Assembly (NCBI RefSeq): GCF_016583785.1
Contig: NZ_NRRU01000051.1
Location: forward strand, 1-38,711
Direction of reading: 5' to 3'
DNA length: 38,711 nt
From: Rubrivivax gelatinosus
Lineage (GTDB): Bacteria; Pseudomonadota; Gammaproteobacteria; Burkholderiales; Burkholderiaceae_C
The notes beneath the pieces were generated by a model, which was given only the letters and a program-made list of their open reading frames with translations, made no database searches and was not told where the DNA came from. Shown one piece after another: positions 11,778-20,018 of this stretch (position 1 is its first letter; every line of letters starts with the position of its first letter). A program made the translations under genes and the position numbers.

Positions 11778-11808
11778 GCCTTGCGCCGCCCGGCAAGGGC
11801 GGCAAGGC
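11778..11808 (+). other. GC-rich hairpin between lapB and msbA
   Basis: GCCTT and GCCGCCC (separated by a 2-nt bulge) pair with GGGCGGC and AAGGC around a GGCAA loop. No T-run follows, so it is unlikely to be a strong intrinsic terminator. A GACAAT at 11817-11822, 26 nt before msbA, could be a weak -10. Confidence 0.35.
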
Positions 11809-11848
11809 AAAGCATGGACAATCCCGCGAGCACCCCGACCTGGCTTCG

Positions 11849-13618
11849 ATGATCCGAAACGACTCCTTCGCGCTGTACCGGAGACTGCTCGCCTACGTGC
11901 GCCCGTACACCAAGGTCTTCGCCCTGGGGGTGCTGGCGATGATCGTCAACGCCGCCGCCGAAGCCTCGGTGCCGGCGCTGCTCAAGCAGCTGATCGACGG
12001 CAGCTTCGTCGAGAAGGACCCGGCGTTCGCGCACCTGATGCCGCTGGCGCTGGTCGGGCTCTTCATCGTGCGCGGCCTGTCCGACTATGCGCACACGGTG
12101 GCGCTGTCCAGCGTCGCGACCCACGTCGTGCTCGACCTGCGCAAGAGCATGTTCGAGCGCATCCTGACGCTGCCGCTGGCCTTCTTCGACCGCCAGCCTT
12201 CGGCGACGCTGATGTCGCGGCTGACCTACAACGCGCAGCAGATCAGCCCGATCATCACCTCGTCGCTGATCACGATCGTCAAGGACTCGCTGACCGTGGT
12301 CGGCCTGCTCGGCTACATGCTGTGGCTGAACTGGAAGCTCTCGCTGCTGTTCTTCACCGTGCTGCCGGTCATCGCCTGGGTGATCCGCTCGGTCAGCCGC
12401 CGGCTGCGCCAGTACAGCCGCGCGCAGCAGAACTCGATGGGCTCCCTGACGCACGTCGCGCACGAGGTGCTGGGCGCACCGCGCGAGATCCGCATCTTCG
12501 GCGGCGCCGCCTACGAGGCCAAACGTTTCGCCGACGTCGCCGCCTCGGTGCGGCGCTACATGATGAAGACGACGCGCACCTCGGCCGCGAACGGCCCGCT
12601 GGTGCAGTTCATCGCCGTGCTCGCGCTGGCGGCGATCATTTACTACGCGACGCTGGCCACCCGCTCCGACCAGCTCACCGTCGGCGGCTTCGTCTCGTTC
12701 TTCGGCGCGATGGCGCTGCTGCTGGCGCCGCTCAAGCGCCTGTCCAACGTCAACGAGGCGCTGCAGCGCGGCCTGGCCGCCGCCACCTCGGTATTCGAGA
12801 TCATCGACGCCGAGCCCGAGCGCGACACCGGCACGCGCGAGATCGCGCGCGCCAGCGGCCGGCTGCGCTTCGACGAGGTCGTGTTCCGCTACCCCGGCGC
12901 CGAGAGCGACGCGCTGCACGGCGTCTCGATCGACATCCGGCCGGGTGAATCGGTGGCGCTGGTCGGTGCCTCGGGCAGCGGCAAGTCGACGCTGATGTCG
13001 CTGATCCCGCGTTTCTACGCGCCCGACGCCGGCAGCATCCTGCTCGACGAGATCGACACGCGCGAGATCCGCCTGGCCGACCTGCGCGCCAACATCGCCC
13101 TCGTCACCCAGCACGTCGTGCTGTTCAACGACACGGTGGCGGCCAACATCGCCTACGGCGCACCGGGCGAGGTCAGCCGCGAGCAGATCGAGGCCGCCGC
13201 CGAGACCGCGCACGCGATGGAGTTCATCCGCGAGCTGCCGCAGGGCCTGGACACGCAGATCGGCGAGAACGGCACCCGGCTGTCGGGCGGCCAGCGCCAG
13301 CGCCTGTCGATCGCGCGCGCGCTGCTGAAGGACGCGCCCATCCTGCTGCTCGACGAAGCCACCTCGGCACTCGACACCGAAAGCGAACGCATCGTGCAGC
13401 AGGCGATCGACAACCTGAAGCGCGGCCGCACGACGGTGACGATCGCGCACCGGCTGTCGACGATTGCCAACGCCGACCGTGTCGTCGTGATGGACCAGGG
13501 CCGCGTCGCCGAGGTCGGCACGCACGAGCAGCTGCTGGCGCGCGCCGGGCTGTATCACAAGCTGCACCAGATGCAGTTCCGCGACGGCAGCGCGCCGGCG
13601 GCGACGCCCGAATCGTGA
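11849..13618 (+). CDS. msbA: lipid A/LPS core flippase, ABC transporter MsbA
   Basis: 589 aa half-transporter that flips lipid A-core across the inner membrane using ATP. The N-terminal half is the six-helix ABC exporter domain (from about residue 20 to 310). The ATPase half carries Walker A GASGSGKST at 373-381, the signature LSGGQ at 478-482, Walker B ILLLDEATSALD just after it, and the switch histidine in IAHRLSTI. Length and layout fit MsbA; a related lipid or drug exporter is possible, but the position between lapB and LPS glycosyltransferases favours MsbA. Its TGA overlaps the next gene's GTG (GTGA), so the two are coupled. Confidence 0.92.
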   Translation: MIRNDSFALYRRLLAYVRPYTKVFALGVLAMIVNAAAEASVPALLKQLIDGSFVEKDPAFAHLMPLALVGLFIVRGLSDYAHTVALSSVATHVVLDLRKSMFERILTLPLAFFDRQPSATLMSRLTYNAQQISPIITSSLITIVKDSLTVVGLLGYMLWLNWKLSLLFFTVLPVIAWVIRSVSRRLRQYSRAQQNSMGSLTHVAHEVLGAPREIRIFGGAAYEAKRFADVAASVRRYMMKTTRTSAANGPLVQFIAVLALAAIIYYATLATRSDQLTVGGFVSFFGAMALLLAPLKRLSNVNEALQRGLAAATSVFEIIDAEPERDTGTREIARASGRLRFDEVVFRYPGAESDALHGVSIDIRPGESVALVGASGSGKSTLMSLIPRFYAPDAGSILLDEIDTREIRLADLRANIALVTQHVVLFNDTVAANIAYGAPGEVSREQIEAAAETAHAMEFIRELPQGLDTQIGENGTRLSGGQRQRLSIARALLKDAPILLLDEATSALDTESERIVQQAIDNLKRGRTTVTIAHRLSTIANADRVVVMDQGRVAEVGTHEQLLARAGLYHKLHQMQFRDGSAPAATPES

Positions 13619-14721
13619 ACGCCACCGCCCCGCTGCCGCTCGTGCTGCCGGCCGGCCGGCCGCCGCGCATCCTGATCGTGCGCCTGAGCGCGATCGGCGA
13701 CGTCGTCATGGCCTCGGGCCTGATCCGTTCGCTGCGCGCACGCTGGCCCGACGCGACGATCCACTGGCTGGTCGAGCCGATGGCGGCGCCGCTGCTGCTG
13801 CACAACCCGCGGCTGGATGCGGTCAAGCCCCTGCCGCGCGCCGCCTGGCGCCAGCTCTGGCGCGAGCGCCGGCTGGGCGCACTGGCACACGAAGTCCTGG
13901 CTTTCCGGCGGCGGCTGCGCGCCGAGCGCTACGACCTCGTGCTCGACGCCCAGGGCCTGCTCAAGAGCGGGCTGTGCGCCCGCCTCAGCGGCGCGCCGCA
14001 AAGGGTCGGCCTGCGTTCGCACGAAGGCAGCCAGTACCTGATGCACCACCTGGTGATGCCGCCGCGAGGCGCCGACCGGCGCATCGGCAGTGAGTACCGC
14101 GCGCTCGCCGTCGCGCTCGGCGCCGCCGACGCCGACTTCCGCCTCGACCTCGCCGTCGGCGCGGCGCCGCGCGAGCGGGCACGCGCCGTGCTCGCCGAAG
14201 CCGGCGCCGGCGCCGACTGGGTCGCGCTGTGCCCGTTCACGACCCGGCCGCAGAAACACTGGTTCGAGGACCGCTGGGCCGCGCTCGCCGAGGCTTTCGC
14301 CGCGCGCGGCATCAGGCCCGTCATCGTCGGCGGCCCGGGCGACGTCCAAGCCGCAGCGCGCATCGCCGCGCTGGCGCCGTCGGCGGCCAACCTGGCCGGC
14401 CGGCTCAAGCTCGACGAGACCGTCGCCGCGCTCGCCGACGCCAGCCTGCTGGTCGGCGTCGACACCGGCCTGACCCACATGGGCACGGCGCTGGCGGTGC
14501 CGACGCTGGCGCTGTTCGGCTCCACCCGCCCCTATCTCGACGCCGCGACGCCGGCCAGCGTCGTGCTCTACGACGCGTTGCCGTGTTCACCCTGCCGCCG
14601 CCGCCCGACATGCGGCGGGCGCTTCGACTGCATGCGTGCGTTCGAGGTCGAGCGCGTGTTCGCGGCCGCGATGCGGCTGCACGCCGGCGGCCGCACGATC
14701 CCGATCCCCGCCGCACCATGA
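13615..14721 (+). CDS. GT9 heptosyltransferase-like glycosyltransferase (WaaC-like)
   Basis: 368 aa. The N-terminal domain begins ILIVRLSAIGDVV, the usual start of ADP-heptose:LPS heptosyltransferases, with the conserved Asp after Gly. LVLDAQGLLKSGL, KHWFEDRW and GVDTGLTHMGTA are further GT9 signatures; the last contacts the nucleotide-sugar. The C-terminus has a Cys-rich patch, CSPCRRRPTCGGRFDC. WaaC adds the first heptose to Kdo in the inner core. Coupling to msbA by a GTGA overlap and the full heptose pathway nearby support this, but WaaF or another GT9 role cannot be excluded. The stop overlaps the next start (ATGA). Confidence 0.82.
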   Translation: MNATAPLPLVLPAGRPPRILIVRLSAIGDVVMASGLIRSLRARWPDATIHWLVEPMAAPLLLHNPRLDAVKPLPRAAWRQLWRERRLGALAHEVLAFRRRLRAERYDLVLDAQGLLKSGLCARLSGAPQRVGLRSHEGSQYLMHHLVMPPRGADRRIGSEYRALAVALGAADADFRLDLAVGAAPRERARAVLAEAGAGADWVALCPFTTRPQKHWFEDRWAALAEAFAARGIRPVIVGGPGDVQAAARIAALAPSAANLAGRLKLDETVAALADASLLVGVDTGLTHMGTALAVPTLALFGSTRPYLDAATPASVVLYDALPCSPCRRRPTCGGRFDCMRAFEVERVFAAAMRLHAGGRTIPIPAAP

Positions 14722-15806
14722 AGATCCTGCACGTCGAAGCCGGCATGCACCTGTACGGCGGTGCGCTGCAGGTCGTGTTCCTGCAGCGCGGCCTGGCCGC
14801 CGAAGGGGTCGAGAACCTGCTCGCCGCCCCCACCGGCAGCGCCATCGCCGAAGCGTCCGCGGCGCACGCCCGCGTCGTCACGATGGCGATGGGCGGCGAT
14901 GCCGACCTCGGCATGCTCGGCCGGCTGCGGCGCCTGATCCGCAGCGAACGCCCCGACGTCGTGCACCTGCACAGCCGCCGCGGCAGCGACCTCTGGGGTG
15001 GCCTGGCCGGCCGGCTCGAAGGCGTGCCGGTGGTGCTGAGCCGGCGCGTCGACAACCCCGAACCGCGTGCCTGGGTCGGCCTGAAGTACCGGCTCTACGA
15101 CCGCGTGATCACGATCTCGCAAGGGATCTTCCGCGTGCTCGAGGCCGAAGGCGTGCCGGCGTCCAAGCTGCGCTGCGTGCCGAGTTCGGTCGACGTCGAG
15201 ATGTACCGCCCCGGCCGCGGCGAGCGGGCCTGGCTGGACGCCGAGTTCGGCCTGGCGAGCGACGAACTCGCGGTCGGCATGGCGGCGCAGTTCATCGCCC
15301 GCAAAGGCCACCGCACGCTGCTCGCTGCGCTGCCGGCGGTGCTGGCGGCGCAGCCGCGCACGCGTTTCCTGATCTTCGGCCAGGGGCCGCTGCGCGAGGC
15401 GATCGAGAACGAAGCGCGCGCCGCCGGTTTCGGCGACCGGGTGCTGTTCCCTGGCTTCCGCAAGGACCTGGCGCGTGTGCTGCCGGCGCTGGACCTGATG
15501 GTGCATCCAGCCGAGATGGAAGGCCTGGGTGTCGCGCTGCTGCAGGCGGCCGCCTGCGGCCTGCCCATCGTCGCCGGGCGTGCCGGCGGCATCCCCGAGA
15601 TCGTGCTGCCCGGCGTCAACGGCGAGCTGATCGAGCCCGGCGACCACGCGGCGCTGGCGCAGCACCTGGTGGCGCTGCTGGCCGACGCCGGGCTGCGCGC
15701 GCGTTACGGCGCCACGGGGCGCGAGCACGTCGTCTCGCGCTTCTCGGTGGCGGCGATGGTGCGCGGCAACCTCGCCGTGTACCGCGAACTGGTGCCCAGC
15801 AGGTAG
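14718..15806 (+). CDS. GT4-family glycosyltransferase
   Basis: 362 aa, GT-B fold. The N-terminal acceptor domain opens with MKILHVEAGMHLYGGALQVV; the C-terminal donor domain has FLIFGQGPLREAI and EMEGLGVALLQAAACG. The usual E-x7-E motif of GT4 is here E-x7-Q, a variant in the second position. It probably adds a sugar to the LPS core or a surface glycan; the donor and acceptor cannot be told from sequence. It starts at ATG 14718, overlapping the GT9 stop by 4 nt. Its last 103 nt overlap the 3' end of the opposing CDP-glycerol transferase-like gene. Confidence 0.88.
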   Translation: MKILHVEAGMHLYGGALQVVFLQRGLAAEGVENLLAAPTGSAIAEASAAHARVVTMAMGGDADLGMLGRLRRLIRSERPDVVHLHSRRGSDLWGGLAGRLEGVPVVLSRRVDNPEPRAWVGLKYRLYDRVITISQGIFRVLEAEGVPASKLRCVPSSVDVEMYRPGRGERAWLDAEFGLASDELAVGMAAQFIARKGHRTLLAALPAVLAAQPRTRFLIFGQGPLREAIENEARAAGFGDRVLFPGFRKDLARVLPALDLMVHPAEMEGLGVALLQAAACGLPIVAGRAGGIPEIVLPGVNGELIEPGDHAALAQHLVALLADAGLRARYGATGREHVVSRFSVAAMVRGNLAVYRELVPSR

Positions 15807-16864
15807 TCGGCGATGCGCACCGAGGCCTGGCCGTCGGTGTTGCCGATCAGCTGCGAGGTGCAGCGCGCGCGGCCGGCGGCGTGGCCCTGGGGCGCGGCCA
15901 GCTCCTGGCGGATCACCGCCGGCAGCTGGCCGGGGCGCGACACGTGCGCGCCGACGTCGCGGAACCCGTTGATCGTCTGGTCCATGCGGCGCTCGTGGCG
16001 AAAACGCAGCGGGCCGCGGTAGCTCCAGCGCAGGCGGTAGAAGTCGCACCAGACGACCGGCCGGCCCAGCGCCGCGAACTCGAAGATCGCCGACGAGGCC
16101 TCGCTGACCAGCACGTCGGCCACCGCCATGAAGGGCAGCAGCGAAAACGCCGCCGGCTCGGCCACGTGCACGTTGGGCAGCTGGCTCCAGGCCTGCAGGC
16201 GCTTGCGCTGCGCCGCGTACTTCTCGCTCGTCCAGGTCAGCAGGTGCGGCTTGACCAGCACGTTGACGTCGCCAAGTTCCGCCGGCCAGTGGCGCGACAG
16301 GCATTCGATCGAACTCGGATAGAAGGTCGGCGCGTACAGCACCGTCGGCCGCGCCGGGTCCAGGCCCGCGGCGCGCAGGTCGAAGGCCTCGACCTCGTCC
16401 CCGCCGTCGAGCAGCGGGTCGAGCTTGGCGAAGCCGACGTCGACGAAACGCCCGCCCGGGTACAGCCGCTGCAGCTCGGCGGTGCGGAACGCGCCTTCGC
16501 TGAAACGCACGCTGAAGCGCGCGAGCGCGGCGTCGTAGTAGCAGGCCTTGACGCCGATGCCGTGGTACAGCAGCGCGGTGCGCGTGTCCGGCGGCAGGCG
16601 GTCGAGGTAGCGGCAGTCGTTGCCGAAGATCACCCAGTCGGGACGGCGTTCGCGATACAGGGCGAGCGCGGCATCGCCGTAACCGACCACGTCGCACCGG
16701 TGGCCGGCGGCCTCGAGTTGCGCTCGCGCCGCCGGCAGCAGCGGGTCGGCCGCGTCAGCGTGCAACACGAAGTGACAAACAGCACCACGGTGTCGCAGCT
16801 CGGCGGCCACCGGAAGATACTGCGGAAGATAATAAAAACTAGCGGCGTCGAAAACGATATTCAC
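15704..16864 (-). CDS. CDP-glycerol glycerophosphotransferase-like protein (TagB/TagF family)
   Basis: 386 aa. Family features: the HG motif in YHGIGVKA (His101); VLYAPTFYPS, like the YAPT motif of TagF; NVLVKPH; and ADVLVSEASSAIFEFAALGRPVV, matching the C-terminal donor-binding motif. The family transfers glycerol- or ribitol-phosphate, or related alditol phosphates, to an acceptor; Gram-negative members act in capsules and LPS. The start is taken as GTG at 16864-16862, giving MNIVFDAASFYYLPQY; no strong Shine-Dalgarno is seen. The first codons are richer in A/T than the surroundings. The last 30 or so residues are read from DNA antisense to the GT4 gene and look unlike the domain. It lies 166 nt after the LicD-type gene; that gap (16865-17030) holds no separate gene I can support. 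Confidence 0.8.
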   Translation of the reverse strand: MNIVFDAASFYYLPQYLPVAAELRHRGAVCHFVLHADAADPLLPAARAQLEAAGHRCDVVGYGDAALALYRERRPDWVIFGNDCRYLDRLPPDTRTALLYHGIGVKACYYDAALARFSVRFSEGAFRTAELQRLYPGGRFVDVGFAKLDPLLDGGDEVEAFDLRAAGLDPARPTVLYAPTFYPSSIECLSRHWPAELGDVNVLVKPHLLTWTSEKYAAQRKRLQAWSQLPNVHVAEPAAFSLLPFMAVADVLVSEASSAIFEFAALGRPVVWCDFYRLRWSYRGPLRFRHERRMDQTINGFRDVGAHVSRPGQLPAVIRQELAAPQGHAAGRARCTSQLIGNTDGQASVRIADYLLGTSSRYTARLPRTIAATEKRETTCSRPVAP

Positions 16865-17030
16865 GGCAGGCTCAACAGGCAGGCTTGGCGCAAAACGGCA
16901 CGACAGGGCCAGGCAAGGTTGTTCTCGAAGCTCTGCCGCGAGAAATCGATGGGCAGGATGGGGCGACGGGCTTGGGACATGCCGGCGGGCGCAGTGGGTT
17001 CGACGCCGAGCGCGCGGGCACTGGCCGGCG

Positions 17031-17627
17031 TCAGCCCTTGAAGTCGCCGACGATCGTGCGCTCGTCCTTGCCGCAGTCCCATTCGCGCACGGGGATGCGC
17101 CAGTCGCCGTACTTCGCCGACAGGTAGCCCTCGACGTCCAGCGGAATGCGCAGACGGCGGCCGCAGTAGTCGACGGTGTCGAAACCGGCGTAGTGCCGGG
17201 CGTCGACGGACATGACGCGGTCCTTGGCCACCCAATGCATGCGACCGGCAGCTGGGTACTTGGCGAAGATGTCCAGCCGCGGCCAGCCGCGCGCGAACAC
17301 GAGGTGGCGTGCGGCAAGCTTCACGATGCGGGTCTGGCCGCGCTGCCAGCCGTGCGCAGGATCGTCCGCGCGAAACTTGCGCAGCGAGATCCGCCAGAGT
17401 TTCAGGCGCAGTTGAAGGCGAAGCTTGATATCGAGCCGGTCGATGTCCGCGGCGGGAATCGAAATATCGAGGTCGTGATCCCAGGGCAGCAGTTCACGGT
17501 CGCGGACGAGACCGAGCAGGGTGCCACCTTCGAGGTGATAAGGGATCTGGTGATGGTCCAGCAGCTCGACGACATCGAAGAGCAACCGGCGGCCGGCTGA
17601 AATGTCCAGCGGTGGCTCTTGGGCCAT
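17031..17627 (-). CDS. LicD-family phosphotransferase/nucleotidyltransferase-fold protein
   Basis: 198 aa. The motif GGTLLGLVRDRELLPWDHD followed by LDI contains the LicD signature: a Gly-rich turn, then Asp50, Asp52 and Asp54 as likely metal ligands. LicD proteins transfer phosphocholine to LPS or teichoic acid sugars, and the wider family modifies glycans with phospho-groups. The protein is shorter than typical LicD, but the C-terminal part (GYLSAKYGDWRIPVREWD) is also in keeping with the family, so it appears intact. The ATG at 17627 has a good Shine-Dalgarno (AGGAGA). Being next to a CDP-glycerol transferase-like gene suggests a joint role in phosphate-bearing decoration of a surface glycan. 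No licA/licC choline-activation genes are in view, so choline is not implied. Confidence 0.82.
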   Translation of the reverse strand: MAQEPPLDISAGRRLLFDVVELLDHHQIPYHLEGGTLLGLVRDRELLPWDHDLDISIPAADIDRLDIKLRLQLRLKLWRISLRKFRADDPAHGWQRGQTRIVKLAARHLVFARGWPRLDIFAKYPAAGRMHWVAKDRVMSVDARHYAGFDTVDYCGRRLRIPLDVEGYLSAKYGDWRIPVREWDCGKDERTIVGDFKG

Positions 17628-17652
17628 TCATTCTCCTGCTCCAGGCCGCGTG

Positions 17653-17658
17653 AGTATA
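17653..17658 (-). promoter_or_regulatory. candidate -10 for the licD-like gene
   Basis: TATACT on the minus strand, about 26 nt before the licD-like ATG. No matching -35 is obvious. It lies in the divergent 243-nt gap 17628-17870, which also has a GTAGC/GCTAC hairpin near 17681. Confidence 0.35.
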
Positions 17659-17727
17659 CGAGCAGGAGCCCCGTAGCGCCCTTCGGCTACAGCAATATGA
17701 CAACGGGGTCGTGACGCAAGTCGTCAC

Positions 17728-17754
17728 TTGACAGCAACCAACGCTGCCTACGAT
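17728..17754 (+). promoter_or_regulatory. candidate sigma-70 promoter toward the polysialyltransferase-like gene
   Basis: A perfect TTGACA (17728-17733) is followed after 15 nt by TACGAT (17749-17754). The spacer is short, so strength is uncertain. It would give a leader of about 110 nt. Just upstream is GTGAC-N7-GTCAC, a possible operator or hairpin (17711-17727). Confidence 0.4.
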
Positions 17755-17870
17755 CCGCTGTTTGCCTGAGCCGCCCTGTTCGATCGGGGGCAACTTGTCC
17801 CGGGCGCGCCGCAAGCCGAGGGCGCGGTGCCCGGCACGCCGGGTGATGCACCGTCCCCTGCGGGAACTCC

Positions 17871-18896
17871 ATGAGCACCACCGCCGTCTATTTCGTCGCC
17901 TCGCCGCTGCAGTACCTGGCCGCGCGCCAGATTGCGCGCACGCACGAGGCGCATTCGCGCCAGGTGCTGGTCTGGTACAAGCGCGGCGTCGGGCCGGTGG
18001 TCGACGCGGCCGAGTGGGATGCCTCGGCCTACATGCCCTGGCCACGCTGGGAACCGCTGCCGGGCGCGTTCGGTGCCCACCGCCGGCTGCTGGCCAACCT
18101 GCAAGAGGTCGCCGCGCTCGTCGGCCGCTGCGACGAGCTGCACCTGCACAGCGCGGTCTACGACACCGAGGCCGTCAACTACTTCCTGCGCGGCCTGCCG
18201 CGCTTGTGCGGCGCCCGCACGATGCGCGCCCGCATCCTGCCCGACGGCGTGCTCAGCGTGCGCCGCTACCCGCTCGGTCCGACCAAACGTGCGCTGCAGC
18301 AGCTGCGCCACCTGCGCCGGCTGGCGGCACCCGAGCTGGCCTACTGGAGCTTCGCCGGCGACCGCATCGGCTCCGACGCGCCGTTCTGCGACCGCATCTA
18401 CGTGCTGCCCGGCCTGCCGCACGAGTACCCGGCCGACAAGGTCGTGACACTGGCGCCGCTGGTCGCCCCGGCCGCCGCGGCGCATGCCGGAGCCCCACGC
18501 GCGCTGGTCGTCGGCCAGCCGCTGCAGGGCGCCGGGCTGGCCGACGCGGCGCAGCGCGACCGCATCGGCGCCGCGATGCAGCACTGGCTGCAGGAGCAGC
18601 ACATCGACGCCGTCGACTACAAGGGCCACCCCAAGGATCCGGCGCGCGAGCTGCTGCAGCCGGGCTGGCGCGTGCTCGAACTCGACGAACCGCTGGAAAG
18701 CTACATGCAGCACGAACCCTACTCCGCCGTGCTGGGCGTGCGCTCGTCGGCACTGCTGTTCGCGCGCCAGATCTACGGCCCCGAGGTGCGCGTGCTCGCG
18801 TTCGGCTGGGAACGGCTGCACTTCAAGTCGAACGCCGAGCAGGCGGCGATGACACGCGCCTTCGACGACCTCGGCGTCACGCTGCTGCCGGCATGA
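17871..18896 (+). CDS. sialyl/polysialyltransferase-like glycosyltransferase (putative)
   Basis: 341 aa with no signal peptide or membrane span. The opening VYFVASPLQYLAARQIA, the central VVGQPL, the YKGHPKDP motif (an HP pair like that of bacterial sialyl- and polysialyltransferases) and the final VLGVRSSALLFAR all resemble the GT52/polysialyltransferase superfamily. These usually use CMP-activated acidic sugars, but related members use other donors, and no CMP-sialic acid synthesis genes are in the window. The true substrate is therefore unknown. ATG 17871 follows only a weak GGGAAC. Its stop TGA lies inside the left end of a structured repeat that leads to the next gene. Confidence 0.65.
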   Translation: MSTTAVYFVASPLQYLAARQIARTHEAHSRQVLVWYKRGVGPVVDAAEWDASAYMPWPRWEPLPGAFGAHRRLLANLQEVAALVGRCDELHLHSAVYDTEAVNYFLRGLPRLCGARTMRARILPDGVLSVRRYPLGPTKRALQQLRHLRRLAAPELAYWSFAGDRIGSDAPFCDRIYVLPGLPHEYPADKVVTLAPLVAPAAAAHAGAPRALVVGQPLQGAGLADAAQRDRIGAAMQHWLQEQHIDAVDYKGHPKDPARELLQPGWRVLELDEPLESYMQHEPYSAVLGVRSSALLFARQIYGPEVRVLAFGWERLHFKSNAEQAAMTRAFDDLGVTLLPA

Positions 18897-18963
18897 GCGC
18901 TCAGGACTTGTCCGGGGCTCATTCCCGCCTGCCGGACCGGCCGACAGGCCGGAGGGTGCCCCA
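18893..18963 (+). repeat. 71-bp structured repeat, copy A (carries a Shine-Dalgarno)
   Basis: Runs from the stop codon of the polysialyltransferase-like gene to the GTG of the next GT9 gene. A nearly identical copy lies in opposite orientation at 22099-22170; I count about five substitutions and one extra base. It contains the palindrome TGAGCGCTCA, a GGAC-TT-GTCC hairpin and a CCGGCC-GAC-AGGCCGG stem. GGAGGG at 18951-18956 stands 7 nt before GTG 18964 and should be its ribosome binding site. Confidence 0.85.
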
Positions 18964-19989
18964 GTGAGCGTGTCCGGATCCACCCCGCCCCGCACCCTCG
19001 TCGTCCACCACCGCTCCGGCATCGGCGACCTCGTCTGGCACATCCCCTACCTGCGCGCGATCGCCGCCGCCAGCCGTGACGGCCGCATCACGCTGCTGGC
19101 GCGGCCGTCCTGCCACGCCGCCGACGTGCTCGCCGGCGAGCACTGCGTCGCCGAGGTGATCGAGTTCGACCACCGCCCGCGCGCCGGCGAACGCCGACGC
19201 GGCCGCCACGACTCGCTGGCGGCGCAATGGGCGCTGGCGGGCGAACTGCGGCGCCGGCGCTTCGACCGCATCGTCATCTTCGCCAGCCGGCCGCGTTATG
19301 CGCTGCTGGCGCTGCTGGCCGGCATCCCGCGCCGCATCGGCTTCGGGTTCTCGGCCGTCGAGCGCCTGTGGCTGAACCAGCCGCCCTACATCCGGCCGCA
19401 CCAGGGCGCGGGCAACTGGGTCTACCCGGAAGCCACTGCGCTGGCCGTCGCCCACGGTTTCGTCGACGGCCCGCGCGTGCCGCGCATGCAGGTGCAGCCG
19501 CAGGCGATGGCGGCGGCACGCGACTGGCTGGCCGGGCTGCCACCGCGGCCGCTGGCGCTGTCGATCGCCTCGTCGGAAGCACGCAAACACTGGGGTGACG
19601 CGCGTTATGCCGAACTCGCCGGCGCACTGGCTGCCGACGGCCACGGCCTCGTGCTCGTCGGCGGCCCGGCCGAGGCGGCCCGCGGCGCCGCCATCGTCGC
19701 CGCCGTGGCCGCACCGCTGCGTGCGCGGGTGCGCGCGCTCACCCAGCCCTCGGTCCAGCTCACGGCCGCGGTGCTGCGCCACACGGCGCTGTGCGTCGGC
19801 AACGACACCGGCGTGCTGAACATGGCCGTCGCCAACGAGGTGCCGGCACTCGGCCTGTTCGGCGCGACACCGCCGCTGCACCACGACCCGCTGCTGCAGG
19901 CCTTGTGCGGCGACGGCATGGAAACGATTGCCGTCACCGATGTGCTGGCGCACCTGCGTACGATGCTCGCCTCGAACCCCGCCCCTTGA
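18964..19989 (+). CDS. second GT9 (heptosyltransferase-family) glycosyltransferase
   Basis: 341 aa. LVVHHRSGIGDLVWHIPYLRA is the GT9 N-terminal signature with its Gly-Asp pair; EARKHWGD and VGNDTGVLNMAVA match the donor-binding region. In the last motif the common TGxTH is TGVLN, so the usual His is Asn, which may mean a donor or acceptor different from classic heptosyltransferases. GTG 18964 is supported by GGAGGG within the repeat just before it. It is followed after 29 nt by the pyruvyl-transferase-family gene. Likely an LPS outer-core or surface-glycan transferase. Confidence 0.8.
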   Translation: MSVSGSTPPRTLVVHHRSGIGDLVWHIPYLRAIAAASRDGRITLLARPSCHAADVLAGEHCVAEVIEFDHRPRAGERRRGRHDSLAAQWALAGELRRRRFDRIVIFASRPRYALLALLAGIPRRIGFGFSAVERLWLNQPPYIRPHQGAGNWVYPEATALAVAHGFVDGPRVPRMQVQPQAMAAARDWLAGLPPRPLALSIASSEARKHWGDARYAELAGALAADGHGLVLVGGPAEAARGAAIVAAVAAPLRARVRALTQPSVQLTAAVLRHTALCVGNDTGVLNMAVANEVPALGLFGATPPLHHDPLLQALCGDGMETIAVTDVLAHLRTMLASNPAP

Positions 19990-20018
19990 ACCGCCCGGCC
20001 CCTGCCGGCCCGCGCGCC

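Noticed and set aside
14229..14717. N-terminal extension of the GT4 protein in the same frame
   Set aside because: It lies inside the GT9 gene in another frame and is Arg/Pro-rich, while MKILHVEAG is the normal GT4 start.
16861..17235. Minus-strand 124-codon frame between the licD-like and CDP-glycerol transferase-like genes
   Set aside because: It mostly overlaps the licD-like gene in another frame and is Arg/Gly-rich without features.
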